Positions 1 to 8,406 of a DNA stretch of 64,000 nt are shown piece after piece. This DNA comes from Streptomyces venezuelae ATCC 10712. GTDB lineage: Bacteria; Actinomycetota; Actinomycetes; Streptomycetales; Streptomycetaceae. Position 1 is the first letter of the stretch. Each line of letters begins with the position of its first letter. The notes under the pieces are model-generated. The model did no database searches, was not told where the DNA came from, and saw only the letters and a list, made by a program, of their open reading frames with translations. The DNA is taken from assembly GCF_008639165.1 (NCBI RefSeq), contig NZ_CP029197.1, forward strand, positions 6,204,001 through 6,268,000. The letters are read 5' to 3'. The translations under genes and the position numbers were made by a program.

Positions 1-131
1 GCGTGGAGTGCGCGTTCACGTCGAACGGCCTCCGCGTACGTGACTCCAAGCGACCCGGCGACGGCACGATCAGCGTGGGCCCCGAGGCGTGGGAAGCCTT
101 CACTGCCGCGGTGGATCAAGGCGTGATCTGA
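1..131 (+). CDS. DUF397 protein, C-terminal part only
   Basis: The reading frame is open from the window edge to a TGA at 129-131. It ends with the typical DUF397 tail: a Val-Glu-Cys-Ala strand, then VRDSKRPGDG and a Trp-Glu-Ala-Phe helix. DUF397 proteins are small Streptomyces partners of XRE/DUF5753 regulators, and the best-known pairs control development. The partner regulator should lie just outside the window on the left. The N-terminal third is missing because of the window boundary, not because of a mutation. Confidence 0.75.
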   Translation, partial: VECAFTSNGLRVRDSKRPGDGTISVGPEAWEAFTAAVDQGVI

Positions 132-151
132 CCCCTGCCCCACCTGTGTCG

Positions 152-180
152 GCCCGGCGCCTCCCTGGGAGGAGCCGGGC
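152..180 (+). terminator. Hairpin terminator after the DUF397 gene
   Basis: GCCCGGC (152-158) and CCTCCC (160-165) pair with GGGAGG (167-172) and GCCGGGC (174-180), with one G/A mismatch and a very tight turn. It lies 20 bases past the DUF397 stop and is followed by TTCGTCGTGT, so it can act as an intrinsic terminator. Confidence 0.6.
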
Positions 181-280
181 TTCGTCGTGTCCGTCCCCAC
201 GATCGCCCGCGCCTGGGCGGGTGGAGTCTGTCGGTTTGGCCTAACTCGGAGCGTGGAGTGGGGTATTCAAGAAATCTGTT

Positions 281-307
281 CATGCGGACAAGCCCCTTGT
301 CCGCATG
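281..307. promoter_or_regulatory. Perfect 12-bp inverted repeat upstream of the XRE gene
   Basis: CATGCGGACAAG (281-292) and CTTGTCCGCATG (296-307) are exact reverse complements separated by CCC. The repeat ends 21 bases before the ATG chosen for the downstream regulator, so it could be the regulator's own operator or a 5'-leader hairpin. The last three bases form an ATG in frame with the gene, which would put an alternative start inside the hairpin arm. Confidence 0.6.
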
Positions 308-328
308 GGGAATCCGAAAGGGGGAGCC

Positions 329-1711
329 ATGGCGCAGAGGCCGGTGCCGTTGGACGAGAACCACTCGGTGCGTGCCTGGTGGGGCAAGGAACTTCGGAAC
401 TGGCGGCGGGTGCGGCGGCTCTCCTCCAGGGCCCTGGGCGAGTTGGTGCAGCTCAGTGGCACGTTGATCGAGCGAATCGAGAAGAATCAGCGAAGGTGCA
501 CGGCACAGCTGGCGGCCAAGTTCGACGTTGCGCTCGACGCCGGCGGAGCGTTAGTGCGACTGTGGCGATACGTGGAACGCGAGGAGCAGCGGGAGGGCTC
601 CCATGCGGACAACGGTGCAGCCCTTCCCTTGGAGGGCGGCATGGACGACCGGCCCTCGGGCAAGGTGGGGGAGATCCCGGTCTCCTACCTGAAGAGGATG
701 TCTGCAGTGGAACGCCGGAAGCTGATGGTCTTGCTTGGAGGGCTCGGCGTTGCAGCCACGGCTGTGACCTCTGATCTGGCCCGTCCGAGGGCAGTACGTG
801 TGGAGGACATCCAACAGGTCCGAGCTGCCTCCATTGCCCTGTCTCAATGGGATGCTCGGTTCGGCGGGGACGGGCTCGTCCAGAGCGCCGCCGAGGGGGA
901 GATGACCAGGGCCCGAGCCCTCCTGCAGCTCGACTGCCCCACCTCGCTCAAGCAGGACCTCTTCACGGACGTCAGCCGGCTGGCGATCGTGCTCGGCGCC
1001 GCAGCCTTCGATCGCCTCCAGCACGACGAGGCCACCACGCTCCTGGAGCTGGGGCGCCAGTGCGCCGAGGAGGCCGACAACTGGAGCCTGCGGGCCAGCG
1101 CCCTCAACTGGCGTGCGAGGCAGGAGATCTGGCGCGGCCATCCAGAGGAAGGGCTCACCTTTGCGGAGGTTGGTCTGGTGCGGTCCGATCGACTGACTCC
1201 GCGCGAGCAGGCGATGCTCCACAACGCGAGGGCGCGCGCTCTGGCCAAGATGAAGCGTGCTGACGAGGCCCGTGCCGCGATCGGCCTCTCCGACGACATC
1301 GTCACTCGGGCGAAGGGCGCCGGCGAGGAAGCTCCCTGGATGGTCTTCTACGACCACGCCCAGCACCTGGGCGACACAGGGCATGCGGCCTTCGACATCG
1401 CGATGCTTCCAGGCAGCCGGGGAGCAGTGGAGCTGGCGCGCAACCGTCTTGAGGCCGCGGTGGAGGGACACACCAGCGAATTCACCCGGTCCCGAGCACT
1501 ATCCGGAACCAAGCTCGCGACGCTGCTGATGTCGACAGGCGAGCCGGATCGAGCCGTTGCTGTGGCCACCCGGGCCCTGGACGACGTCGGACGCCTACGC
1601 TCCCGGCGTGCCGCTACCGATGTCGCCTCCTTGGCGAGGGCCGCAGCTCCCTTCAGCCGGAGGCCGGAGCTCGCCGAGCTCCGAGCCAGAATCGGTACCG
1701 TACTGGCATGA
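329..1711 (+). CDS. XRE-family regulator with long helical-repeat C-terminus
   Basis: A 460-aa protein. Residues about 14-85 hold a Cro/C1-type helix-turn-helix (RALGELVQLSGTLIERIE). From about 130 to the end it is Ala/Leu/Arg-rich and helical with TPR-like spacing (LLELGRQCAEEADNWSLR). Such Streptomyces regulators bind DNA at one end and sense a ligand or partner with the repeats. The ATG at 329 is preferred because a G-rich AAAGGGGGAG lies just before it, although spacing is short. The in-frame ATG at 305 falls inside a perfect inverted repeat and has no ribosome site. Its stop overlaps the next start by four bases (ATGA at 1708), so the kinase-like gene is translationally coupled. The effector is unknown. 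Confidence 0.75.
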   Translation: MAQRPVPLDENHSVRAWWGKELRNWRRVRRLSSRALGELVQLSGTLIERIEKNQRRCTAQLAAKFDVALDAGGALVRLWRYVEREEQREGSHADNGAALPLEGGMDDRPSGKVGEIPVSYLKRMSAVERRKLMVLLGGLGVAATAVTSDLARPRAVRVEDIQQVRAASIALSQWDARFGGDGLVQSAAEGEMTRARALLQLDCPTSLKQDLFTDVSRLAIVLGAAAFDRLQHDEATTLLELGRQCAEEADNWSLRASALNWRARQEIWRGHPEEGLTFAEVGLVRSDRLTPREQAMLHNARARALAKMKRADEARAAIGLSDDIVTRAKGAGEEAPWMVFYDHAQHLGDTGHAAFDIAMLPGSRGAVELARNRLEAAVEGHTSEFTRSRALSGTKLATLLMSTGEPDRAVAVATRALDDVGRLRSRRAATDVASLARAAAPFSRRPELAELRARIGTVLA

Positions 1712-2601
1712 CCACGACCGACATCGAGGCGTCCCGGGCACTGCTCGCGGAAGCTGCGGCGGCACGCGGCTTCTCCGCCCAGGGCGCCACCCTCATCCGA
1801 CTGGCCGAGAACGCGATATGGCGGCTGACCGCCGATATCGTCGTCAGGATCGCCAGGCCCGGTCAAGAGGCAGCCGCCGCTCGCGAAGTCGCCGTGGCAC
1901 GGTGGCTAAGTGCCGCCGGCGTGCCGACGGTCGAACCTCTCGCGATAGACCAGCCGGTGCTCGCGGGCGGTCGAGCGGCAACCTTCTGGGCGCTACTCCC
2001 TCCACACGAGGCCGGCACCGAGGCAGACCTCGCTGGCCTTCTGGCCCAGCTCCATAGCCTCCCTGTTCCGACCTTCGCGATCGGTCGGCTCAACCCGTTT
2101 GTCCGGATCAAGGAACGGCTCGTTGCCTCCCGTGCCGTATCCGAAGAAGATCGCGCCTGGCTCTTGAGTCATCTTCGTGAACTCGAAGGCCAATGGCAGA
2201 GTCTGCCCGGCAGCCGTGGGGACTGCGTCGTCCACGGCGATGCCTGGACGGGAAACTGTGCGGTGATCAAGGGACCGTTCCGGCGAGCCGTTCTCCTCGA
2301 CTACGAGCGAACCTCCCTCGGCCCTCCTGAATGGGACCTGACGTCGACTGCTATCGAGGTCGATACCTTCGGGAGCCTCTCCGCCGAGAAGTATCGGGTC
2401 TTCTGCGATCAGTACGGTTACGACGTCATGGACTGGGCTGGGTATCCAACGCTCCGCGGCATCCGCGAGCTCCGGCTCGTCACCTTCGCTCTACAGATTG
2501 CGGACCTTGATCCCTCGGCGAGGAGTGAAGCACATGGCCGGGTTGACTGCCTACGAGGAAGGAGGGGGCCGCGCCCGTGGGGATGGAACGCAGTCGGGTA
2601 G
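1708..2601 (+). CDS. Aminoglycoside phosphotransferase-fold kinase
   Basis: A 297-aa protein of the APH/choline-kinase superfamily. The catalytic loop is VHGDAWTGN (about residues 178-186), with the Asp of HGD as base and Asn for metal. The metal-binding Asp follows in LLDYERTSLGPPEWDL (about 198-213). The end PRPWGWNAVG is usual for Streptomyces APH proteins, so the gene is full length. Members phosphorylate small hydroxylated compounds or amino sugars, and many have no known substrate. Coupling by a 4-base overlap to an XRE regulator suggests control of a small-molecule response. I do not claim drug resistance. Confidence 0.8.
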   Translation: MTTTDIEASRALLAEAAAARGFSAQGATLIRLAENAIWRLTADIVVRIARPGQEAAAAREVAVARWLSAAGVPTVEPLAIDQPVLAGGRAATFWALLPPHEAGTEADLAGLLAQLHSLPVPTFAIGRLNPFVRIKERLVASRAVSEEDRAWLLSHLRELEGQWQSLPGSRGDCVVHGDAWTGNCAVIKGPFRRAVLLDYERTSLGPPEWDLTSTAIEVDTFGSLSAEKYRVFCDQYGYDVMDWAGYPTLRGIRELRLVTFALQIADLDPSARSEAHGRVDCLRGRRGPRPWGWNAVG

Positions 2602-2646
2602 GGACACCGCCGTGCAGTTCGTGGTGGGAACTGCCGGTCAACCCCG

Positions 2647-3762
2647 CTACTGCTCTGCTTCATCCCGGAGCGCTGCCAGCCACTGGACCATGAGGTCCTC
2701 TGCCGAGTCCACTTCTCCGGGGAGGCGGAAGACGCCGGCCATGTGCTCCATCATGACCTCGTTGAGCTGGGCAATGAGGTGGTCGAAGGATGGGTCCAAG
2801 CAGAAGCTGAGCACGTTGGCCGCGATGACTTTGTTGACGCATTGGGCTGCCGTGATTGCGGCTTCGCCCAGGCCCAGCTCGTCGATTTTTGCGCGGATGG
2901 CTTGCTGGCCGGGGGTGTCCGGGAGCAGCAGGCCATGCATGAGGTATAGGCCGCCGCAGAAGCCCAGGACGCGGGCGGCTTCCCGGGCGCGGGCCAGCCT
3001 CTCGGGGCTGACGGTCTCGGCTTCGGCGACCATGTCACGCTGCTGTACCACGTGTAGGAGGTGCTCTAGGGTTCCGTCCTGCTCAGCTTGCTCGAAAGCT
3101 GCGGCCAGCGTCGCGCCGTCCGCTCCCGGCAGTGCCCCAGAGGCGGTCACCGCCTGCGCGAAGCTCTCCCCACTCACCTCCCCCTGCGGCAGTCCGAGTA
3201 GCGCGATCAGGTTGACCATGCTGCGCTGCCCAGTGCGTGGTGGCGGCTGGATGTCCTGACCGCCGTCGAGCATCGCTTCGCGCATACGTGCCGGATGACC
3301 GAACGGGCCCGGCGAGCGGGCCAGGTATTTCTCCGCGTCGGCGTAGAGAACGTCCGTATCAGTGTCGTCGCGCGCCCGACGGGCCTGCTCGATCAGGCGT
3401 TGGACAGGACTGCGGCACAGGGCCCAGACGAGGGCGTCACGGACGGGTTCGAAGGGTGGCTCCGGGACCGGCCTGCGGGAGTGCGCTCCTGGTGCACCGG
3501 CTCGCATGTACCAGGCCAGGACCGTGGCGCGTAGGTCCTTGCCCTGCCCGCTGCACCGCGTCAGGACATCGGCGATCTCCACGGTGCGGGGGTCCAGAAC
3601 GGATGATGAGCCGCGGCCTCTGCCCAGTGCCTTGCGGGCGTGCCGCGGCAACAGGCCCGCTCGCCGCCAGCGTTCCAGCTGCGCCGCTGATGTGGCCAGG
3701 TCGCGGTCGTGGAGGTGCCTGAGCAGCTCCCGGTCTGCGGGCGAGGTGTCGTCGCGATTCAC
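2647..3762 (-). CDS. Unknown 371-aa protein with MerR-like N-terminus
   Basis: I do not recognise a named family. Residues about 15-75 (SAAQLERWRRAGLLP then LGRGRGSSSVL) resemble a MerR-type winged helix in which the wing follows a Gly/Arg-rich turn. The rest is helical with no catalytic motif I can see, and acidic at the C-terminus. It starts with GTG at 3762 and no strong ribosome site is visible. It converges on the phosphotransferase gene with a 45-base gap. A DNA-binding role is inferred from the N-terminus only. Confidence 0.6.
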   Translation of the reverse strand: MNRDDTSPADRELLRHLHDRDLATSAAQLERWRRAGLLPRHARKALGRGRGSSSVLDPRTVEIADVLTRCSGQGKDLRATVLAWYMRAGAPGAHSRRPVPEPPFEPVRDALVWALCRSPVQRLIEQARRARDDTDTDVLYADAEKYLARSPGPFGHPARMREAMLDGGQDIQPPPRTGQRSMVNLIALLGLPQGEVSGESFAQAVTASGALPGADGATLAAAFEQAEQDGTLEHLLHVVQQRDMVAEAETVSPERLARAREAARVLGFCGGLYLMHGLLLPDTPGQQAIRAKIDELGLGEAAITAAQCVNKVIAANVLSFCLDPSFDHLIAQLNEVMMEHMAGVFRLPGEVDSAEDLMVQWLAALRDEAEQ

Positions 3763-3945
3763 GTCCGCACTTTAGAACCCCGCGAAGTGCCGTGGAGCTG
3801 GAAATTCAACGTCTGGCTCAATGGGGCCGCAGGGGCGGAAGTGGGCAACTTCACCGGCGCCTTGCGGTCCCCGCGCGGTCACGCGACCGGGCCCAGGGGC
3901 ACGTGCGACGCGGGCAAAGGGCAGAGAGGGAGAGAACTCACCGAC

Positions 3946-4287
3946 ATGCTGAACGATGTGATCACCGGCTCGATCGCGGAGCTGCTGGGGGGTTGCGCCG
4001 TGTTCGTGACTGTCGCCCTCGTCTCAGGGGCCCGCCGTCGACGTGGTGCCCGGCGCAGCACCGCACCAGGCGGAGGCGGGGCGGCGACGCGACCCGCCCG
4101 CACGTACACCCTGATCGGCACGCGGGCCCCGGACGGCCACGTGGTCCAGCTCGCCAGCAGCCGGCCTGCCGGCACCGTCATCACCTGGCCGGAGCCGGCC
4201 AGCGATCGCCGGCAGCGGTTCGAGCTGACGGACGCGGTCCTCTCCGACGGCACGTACGCGGCGGAACCCCTCGACTGGTACCGCTGA
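3946..4287 (+). CDS. Small protein with one membrane segment
   Basis: A 113-aa protein. The ATG at 3946 follows AGAGAGGGAGAGAA, a plausible ribosome site. Residues about 8-26 form one hydrophobic stretch (AELLGGCAVFVTVALVSG) followed by Arg-rich residues, which predicts a single-pass inner-membrane anchor with the tail inside. A Gly/Ala linker follows, then a compact domain ending AAEPLDWYR. No family recognised. An upstream in-frame extension to 3709 overlaps the divergent gene and is unlikely to be translated. Confidence 0.5.
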   Translation: MLNDVITGSIAELLGGCAVFVTVALVSGARRRRGARRSTAPGGGGAATRPARTYTLIGTRAPDGHVVQLASSRPAGTVITWPEPASDRRQRFELTDAVLSDGTYAAEPLDWYR

Positions 4288-4302
4288 GCTGCACGGGACC
4301 GG

Positions 4303-6387
4303 CTACTTCCGGGAGTAGCTGGAGGGCGTCGTGCGGTTACCGGCGACGATGCCGACGACGACGGCGCGGTCCACGGTTGCTCCGTGCGGCCGGTGGGTTG
4401 TGCTCCACACGCTCTCTTCGAGTCGGAGGTTGCCCTTGGTGCCGGTCTTGGAGGTGAGGTCGAGGACAAGGAGTTGTCCGAACGGCGCGTTGGTGTTGCT
4501 GTAGTCCGCTGTCTGCGTGAGGTAGCGGCCTTCCAGGTACTGGCGACTGTTGTCGGAATCGTCCTTCTTGATCTCGGTGAGGTAGCGCAGGCTGCCCAAG
4601 TGCACCATGACGTCGCCGCGGCCCATGGCCACGTCGACGGGTTCGACCATGACCGCGTTGTGGAGCGGACCCATTTGCAGCCATTGGTGAAAGTCGCGCT
4701 GGAGGTCGGCCTCGACCGGCTTGCGGGCGTTGCTTCCTTCGGGTTTGCGCCTGTAGTCGAAAGGCGGAGGTTGGCCCTTCTTGCTGCTGCCAACGAGGTT
4801 TGTCCGGGTGAGGTCGGAGCGGCTCTTGAGGAACAGCAGGGTCTGTCGCACTAGGGCCGAGAAGGTCCTTCGTGTCTCGCCGGTGAACGCGGGATGCTCT
4901 TGCAGCGCTTCCATTAGTTCGTCGAGCTTGGGGACGATGACTGGGTCTGTGGCTTCGAGACGGGCGACGTCGTTGTCGTGGGCCATCCCCTCGAGGGCGA
5001 GGAGCGTGGGATCGTCCAGGGCGGCGGCGATGCGCAGCGCCTGATCGGCTCCGAGGAGGATCAGCAGGGTTGGGGCCCGGCGCTGCAGGCGGGCCAGGAG
5101 GGCCCGGTCGGGGTCGTCGTCCTCGGAGTGATCTCGGCCTGTCGAGCTGGCGTCGCGGGATTCGCGCTGTGATGAGGTGTTCTCGATCGCGTTGAGCAGG
5201 GCGTTGGCGGTCTCCGCGTCGAAACCGCTGTCTGCGTGGCGCTCAGTCTCTTGGGTGGCTCGGCGTAGCTGTGCGAGGAAGGCCTGCTGGCACAGGAAGC
5301 TGTCTTCGATCACTGGCTGGACCAGGGTGGCGAGTCCGTGGCTGCTGTCGCTGGTCATCGGCTGGACGGTGCGGCTGGCCCGGTAGGCGGTGAGCACCGT
5401 GCCCAGGGCCTGCCAGCCGTCCAGCCAGGCATCCTCGTTGAGGGCGTGGGCGGCGCCGCGCAGTTGCAGGACGAGCTCGTGCCAGGCGATCTCGGCCGAG
5501 CGTCTGGGCTGCAGCCAGGCGGGCTGGTGAGTGCGGTGGATCCAGGCCTCGCGCCGGTCCAGGAGGTTCGCGATCCGGTCTGCGGCATCGGTGATGGCGT
5601 TCGCGTCGTGCCGGCTGAACGCCATGATTGCGTCGCAGACTGCGGCGAAGGTCTCGGCGTCGTGGCGGGCCTCGTCGGCCTGGGCCGCGCGCGTGAAGTG
5701 CCTGCGGGCCTGGACGAGGTGGTTGGTCACCTCACCAACAGTCTTCGAGGAGAGTGCGCGGCGCAGCAGGTCGCAGCCGAGTTCGAACATGGCATCGGCG
5801 TCGGCGGCTTCGTCATTCGTGAGCTGCACGAGGAGGTCTCGGACGCTGTCGGCGATCGTGTCCTCCTGGGCCCAGCGGTCGAGAGTGAGGCCGAGAATGC
5901 GCGGCAGCCGCTCAAGAAAGTCCTCGGGTCCGTCGACAGGGACCTCTTCGAGGGCTTGCCACACCTTGAAGGGGCTGACGGCTTCGGCGATCGCCAGCCG
6001 TACGGCTCCTTCGAGCTGGGCGGCGGCCAGCAGCGGCGTCGTCTCGATGCGGGACAGTAGGTCGTTCAGGAGGGCGGTGGTCAGCGGCTTTCCGAGGGCT
6101 TTGGCCGCCGGTGCGCTGTCGAGCAGGGCATCGAGCGAGGCGGTCAGGTGGAGCACGCTGGGTTGGGTGGCGAGGCCTGGCGGAAGGGTCGTTGCGACGG
6201 TCTGCCACTGCGCGTCCCCGCGGTTGTAGGCGTCGGCGACGGCCTCGGCGAGGAAGGGGGCGAGAGGGCCGGCGGCGACTGCCCCGGCTTGGCCCACCAC
6301 CGTGTCAGGGGGCAGACCGATGGCGGGGAAGGTGATGGGCTCGCTGCCCGCGGCCAGTTCAGTGAGCCGGTCGGCGAGCTGGAGCAT
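4303..6387 (-). CDS. Large helical protein with C-terminal PD-(D/E)xK-like motif
   Basis: A 694-aa protein, third gene of a minus-strand operon. Residues 1 to about 550 are helical and acidic with no family I recognise. About residues 585-615 read VDVAMGRGDVMVHLG then LTEIKKD. An acidic residue after a hydrophobic strand followed by E-I-K is the arrangement of PD-(D/E)xK nucleases, so this is the probable effector. It ends GIVAGNRTTPSSYSRK. The ATG at 6387 lies 36 bases after the ATPase stop, with AAAGGA and GAGGGA upstream. The pairing with a Rad50-like ATPase suggests a DNA-processing complex. Nuclease activity is inference. Confidence 0.65.
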   Translation of the reverse strand: MLQLADRLTELAAGSEPITFPAIGLPPDTVVGQAGAVAAGPLAPFLAEAVADAYNRGDAQWQTVATTLPPGLATQPSVLHLTASLDALLDSAPAAKALGKPLTTALLNDLLSRIETTPLLAAAQLEGAVRLAIAEAVSPFKVWQALEEVPVDGPEDFLERLPRILGLTLDRWAQEDTIADSVRDLLVQLTNDEAADADAMFELGCDLLRRALSSKTVGEVTNHLVQARRHFTRAAQADEARHDAETFAAVCDAIMAFSRHDANAITDAADRIANLLDRREAWIHRTHQPAWLQPRRSAEIAWHELVLQLRGAAHALNEDAWLDGWQALGTVLTAYRASRTVQPMTSDSSHGLATLVQPVIEDSFLCQQAFLAQLRRATQETERHADSGFDAETANALLNAIENTSSQRESRDASSTGRDHSEDDDPDRALLARLQRRAPTLLILLGADQALRIAAALDDPTLLALEGMAHDNDVARLEATDPVIVPKLDELMEALQEHPAFTGETRRTFSALVRQTLLFLKSRSDLTRTNLVGSSKKGQPPPFDYRRKPEGSNARKPVEADLQRDFHQWLQMGPLHNAVMVEPVDVAMGRGDVMVHLGSLRYLTEIKKDDSDNSRQYLEGRYLTQTADYSNTNAPFGQLLVLDLTSKTGTKGNLRLEESVWSTTHRPHGATVDRAVVVGIVAGNRTTPSSYSRK

Positions 6388-6423
6388 GTCCCTCGTCCTT
6401 TCTCGTAACGTGCCGGAGGTGGG

Positions 6424-8406
6424 TCACCACAGCGGGGCGCCCTCGGCCGCCTGCCGGATGGTGTCCTTGGGGAGCGTGGCGTTGGCAAGATCGAAGTCCG
6501 CCGTGGTGAGGAGGACCTGGAGCTCGCTGTCGGCTGCGACCGCGGCCAGTTCTCGGAAGAGCTTATGGGCGTCTGCGGACTGCATTTCCTCAGACTTCGG
6601 GCTGTCGATCAGCAGCAGGCCGGGGTGAGTCGACACGCCGTTGCGTCGGCCGATCCGCAGGAGGGCGATGGCGACCGCGACACGTAGCCGGAGTTTCGCG
6701 CCGGCTGTCTGGCCTTGGAACCATTCCTGTGCGCTACCGACGGGGTAGATCTTCAGGCGGGCTGCGCGGTCAATGGACACGGACTGCAGGGACGGCACCC
6801 CGAACCCGGTGGCGAGACTGGCGATCTCGTCGTTGATCTCTTCGAAGAGCTTCGCCGCTGTGGCCTTGCTGTCACCGTCAAGCAGGCTGGCGGCAGCATC
6901 GAGGATGCGGATGGCCTTCTCCTCCGCCTCGTCCGGAGGGGTCTCCTGCGGGGCTTCCAGCACGCTGAGTGCGCCTTCGAGGCGCAGTACGGCTTCGTGT
7001 GCGGCGAGCCGCGCCGGCAGGTCGGCGGCCGACTGGGCGCGCCGCAGCTCTGCTTGGGCTTCCTCCAGCTGGCCGGTGAGCCGCCGAACTTCGGTTCGGG
7101 CCTGCTCGCGTTCGGTCTTCGCGGCTTCTTCGGCGGCGGTGGTGGCTTCGAGTCGGGTCTCGGCTTCGGCGGTCACGGCCTGCGGGTCTTCGTCATCACC
7201 CACTACTTCCCTGGCGCAGACCGCACAGGTGTGCGCCTGGCGCTCTTCGCGGCGACGCTCGTCGTCGATGGTCTGGTCGCATCGAGGGCAGCTGGTCGGG
7301 TTGAGTCCGTGGAACAGGAGGCGGGCGGTTGCGCTCTCGGTGACGTCGTTGAGGAGTTTCGCGGCGTGCTGCCGTTCCGTGCGCGCCCGGCGGAAAGTGC
7401 GGTCTGCCTCCTCCCAGACATCTTGCGCGTCGGCTACGGCTTGCGCGAGGTCCATGGCGGTGTGCGCGAGGTCGACCAGCGAGACATCGCTCGTGCCGAT
7501 CGGACTCAAGCTGGCCAGAAGTTCCTGGGCCTTGCCGAGTTCGTCCTGAAGGCGGTTCCGCTCCGTCGTACGCGCGGCAGCCGCCGCTTCGGCCTCCTTG
7601 CGGCGTGCCTTGTTGCCGGCGACCCGCACGTCGCGGACCGTCTTGACCCGGGTCAGAGCCGCAGCGGCCGGCAGGTCGAGGAAGACCTGCAGCAGGCGTC
7701 CTGGCAGGCCGTCGGTCATAACGTCGCCCATGAGCGGCTTGTCGGCGCCGGTGGGGAGATAGATCGCTCCGAAGTACGCAGGCCATCCGTGCGTTGTGGT
7801 GCTGGTTTCCTTGCGGCTGTTGAGGAGGGGTTGCAGGTCCATCCGGCCCAGCATCAGCCCAGCGATCTGCTCCGCGTAGCTTGCGGTGCTCGCCGCCCGG
7901 AGCAGGGGTGTGATCCCCCGACGGGGGTCGGGGACGCGTACTTCTTCGAGCGCGGTGATATCCGGGCCGGTCAAGACGACAGCGGAGACGATCTCCCCCT
8001 CCTCGAGGTCCAGACGGAACGCCATGGGAGTGCCGGCGACGGTCGCGTCTAGATCGACATGCCGGAGCCAGTGGCGAACCCGGGTCTGCAGCGCGTCGCG
8101 CCAGGTTCCGCGCAGGCACCACGTCACCAGCTCCAACACCGAACTCTTACCCCGGAAATTCGAGGCCACGAAGGCGGTGAGACCTTCCGAGAAGTAGAGC
8201 GGGGTATCGAACGGACCCGGCTGGACGTCACCGGTCCGCTCCCCAGCTAGCCGCAGCCGATGCAGTCGCAGAGGTCGGGCGCGGGCGGGCGTAACGACGA
8301 GGGGCAGGCCGTAGGCCGCGAACACGTCACGGACGTCGTCGACCGGAACGCCCGCCTTCTTCGCGATCCTGTCCTCAAGGGCTACCTCAGCCTGTGGCGC
8401 ACTCAC
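6424..8406 (-). CDS. Rad50/SMC-like ATPase with zinc hook
   Basis: A 660-aa protein. A Walker A-like loop lies at about 79-90 (ASNFRGKSSVLEL). Long charged coiled-coil segments follow (about 255-355 and 400-490), separated by two CxxC pairs (CPRCDQ near 370 and CAVC near 392), the layout of a Rad50 zinc hook. An ABC-type signature stretch is TAGAKLRLRVAVAIALL (about 570-586) and the Walker B strand is LLLIDSP (about 598-604). Rad50-like ATPases clamp DNA and drive partner nucleases. It starts with GTG at 8406, overlapping the TGA of the upstream gene by four bases. It lacks SbcC/Rad50 length and has no SbcD/Mre11 neighbour, so it is a dedicated system component rather than housekeeping repair. 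Confidence 0.75.
   Translation of the reverse strand: MSAPQAEVALEDRIAKKAGVPVDDVRDVFAAYGLPLVVTPARARPLRLHRLRLAGERTGDVQPGPFDTPLYFSEGLTAFVASNFRGKSSVLELVTWCLRGTWRDALQTRVRHWLRHVDLDATVAGTPMAFRLDLEEGEIVSAVVLTGPDITALEEVRVPDPRRGITPLLRAASTASYAEQIAGLMLGRMDLQPLLNSRKETSTTTHGWPAYFGAIYLPTGADKPLMGDVMTDGLPGRLLQVFLDLPAAAALTRVKTVRDVRVAGNKARRKEAEAAAAARTTERNRLQDELGKAQELLASLSPIGTSDVSLVDLAHTAMDLAQAVADAQDVWEEADRTFRRARTERQHAAKLLNDVTESATARLLFHGLNPTSCPRCDQTIDDERRREERQAHTCAVCAREVVGDDEDPQAVTAEAETRLEATTAAEEAAKTEREQARTEVRRLTGQLEEAQAELRRAQSAADLPARLAAHEAVLRLEGALSVLEAPQETPPDEAEEKAIRILDAAASLLDGDSKATAAKLFEEINDEIASLATGFGVPSLQSVSIDRAARLKIYPVGSAQEWFQGQTAGAKLRLRVAVAIALLRIGRRNGVSTHPGLLLIDSPKSEEMQSADAHKLFRELAAVAADSELQVLLTTADFDLANATLPKDTIRQAAEGAPLW

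Noticed and set aside
6424..8406. Wadjet or SbcC
   Set aside because: No JetA, JetB or JetD-like genes and no SbcD/Mre11; the protein is too short for SbcC.
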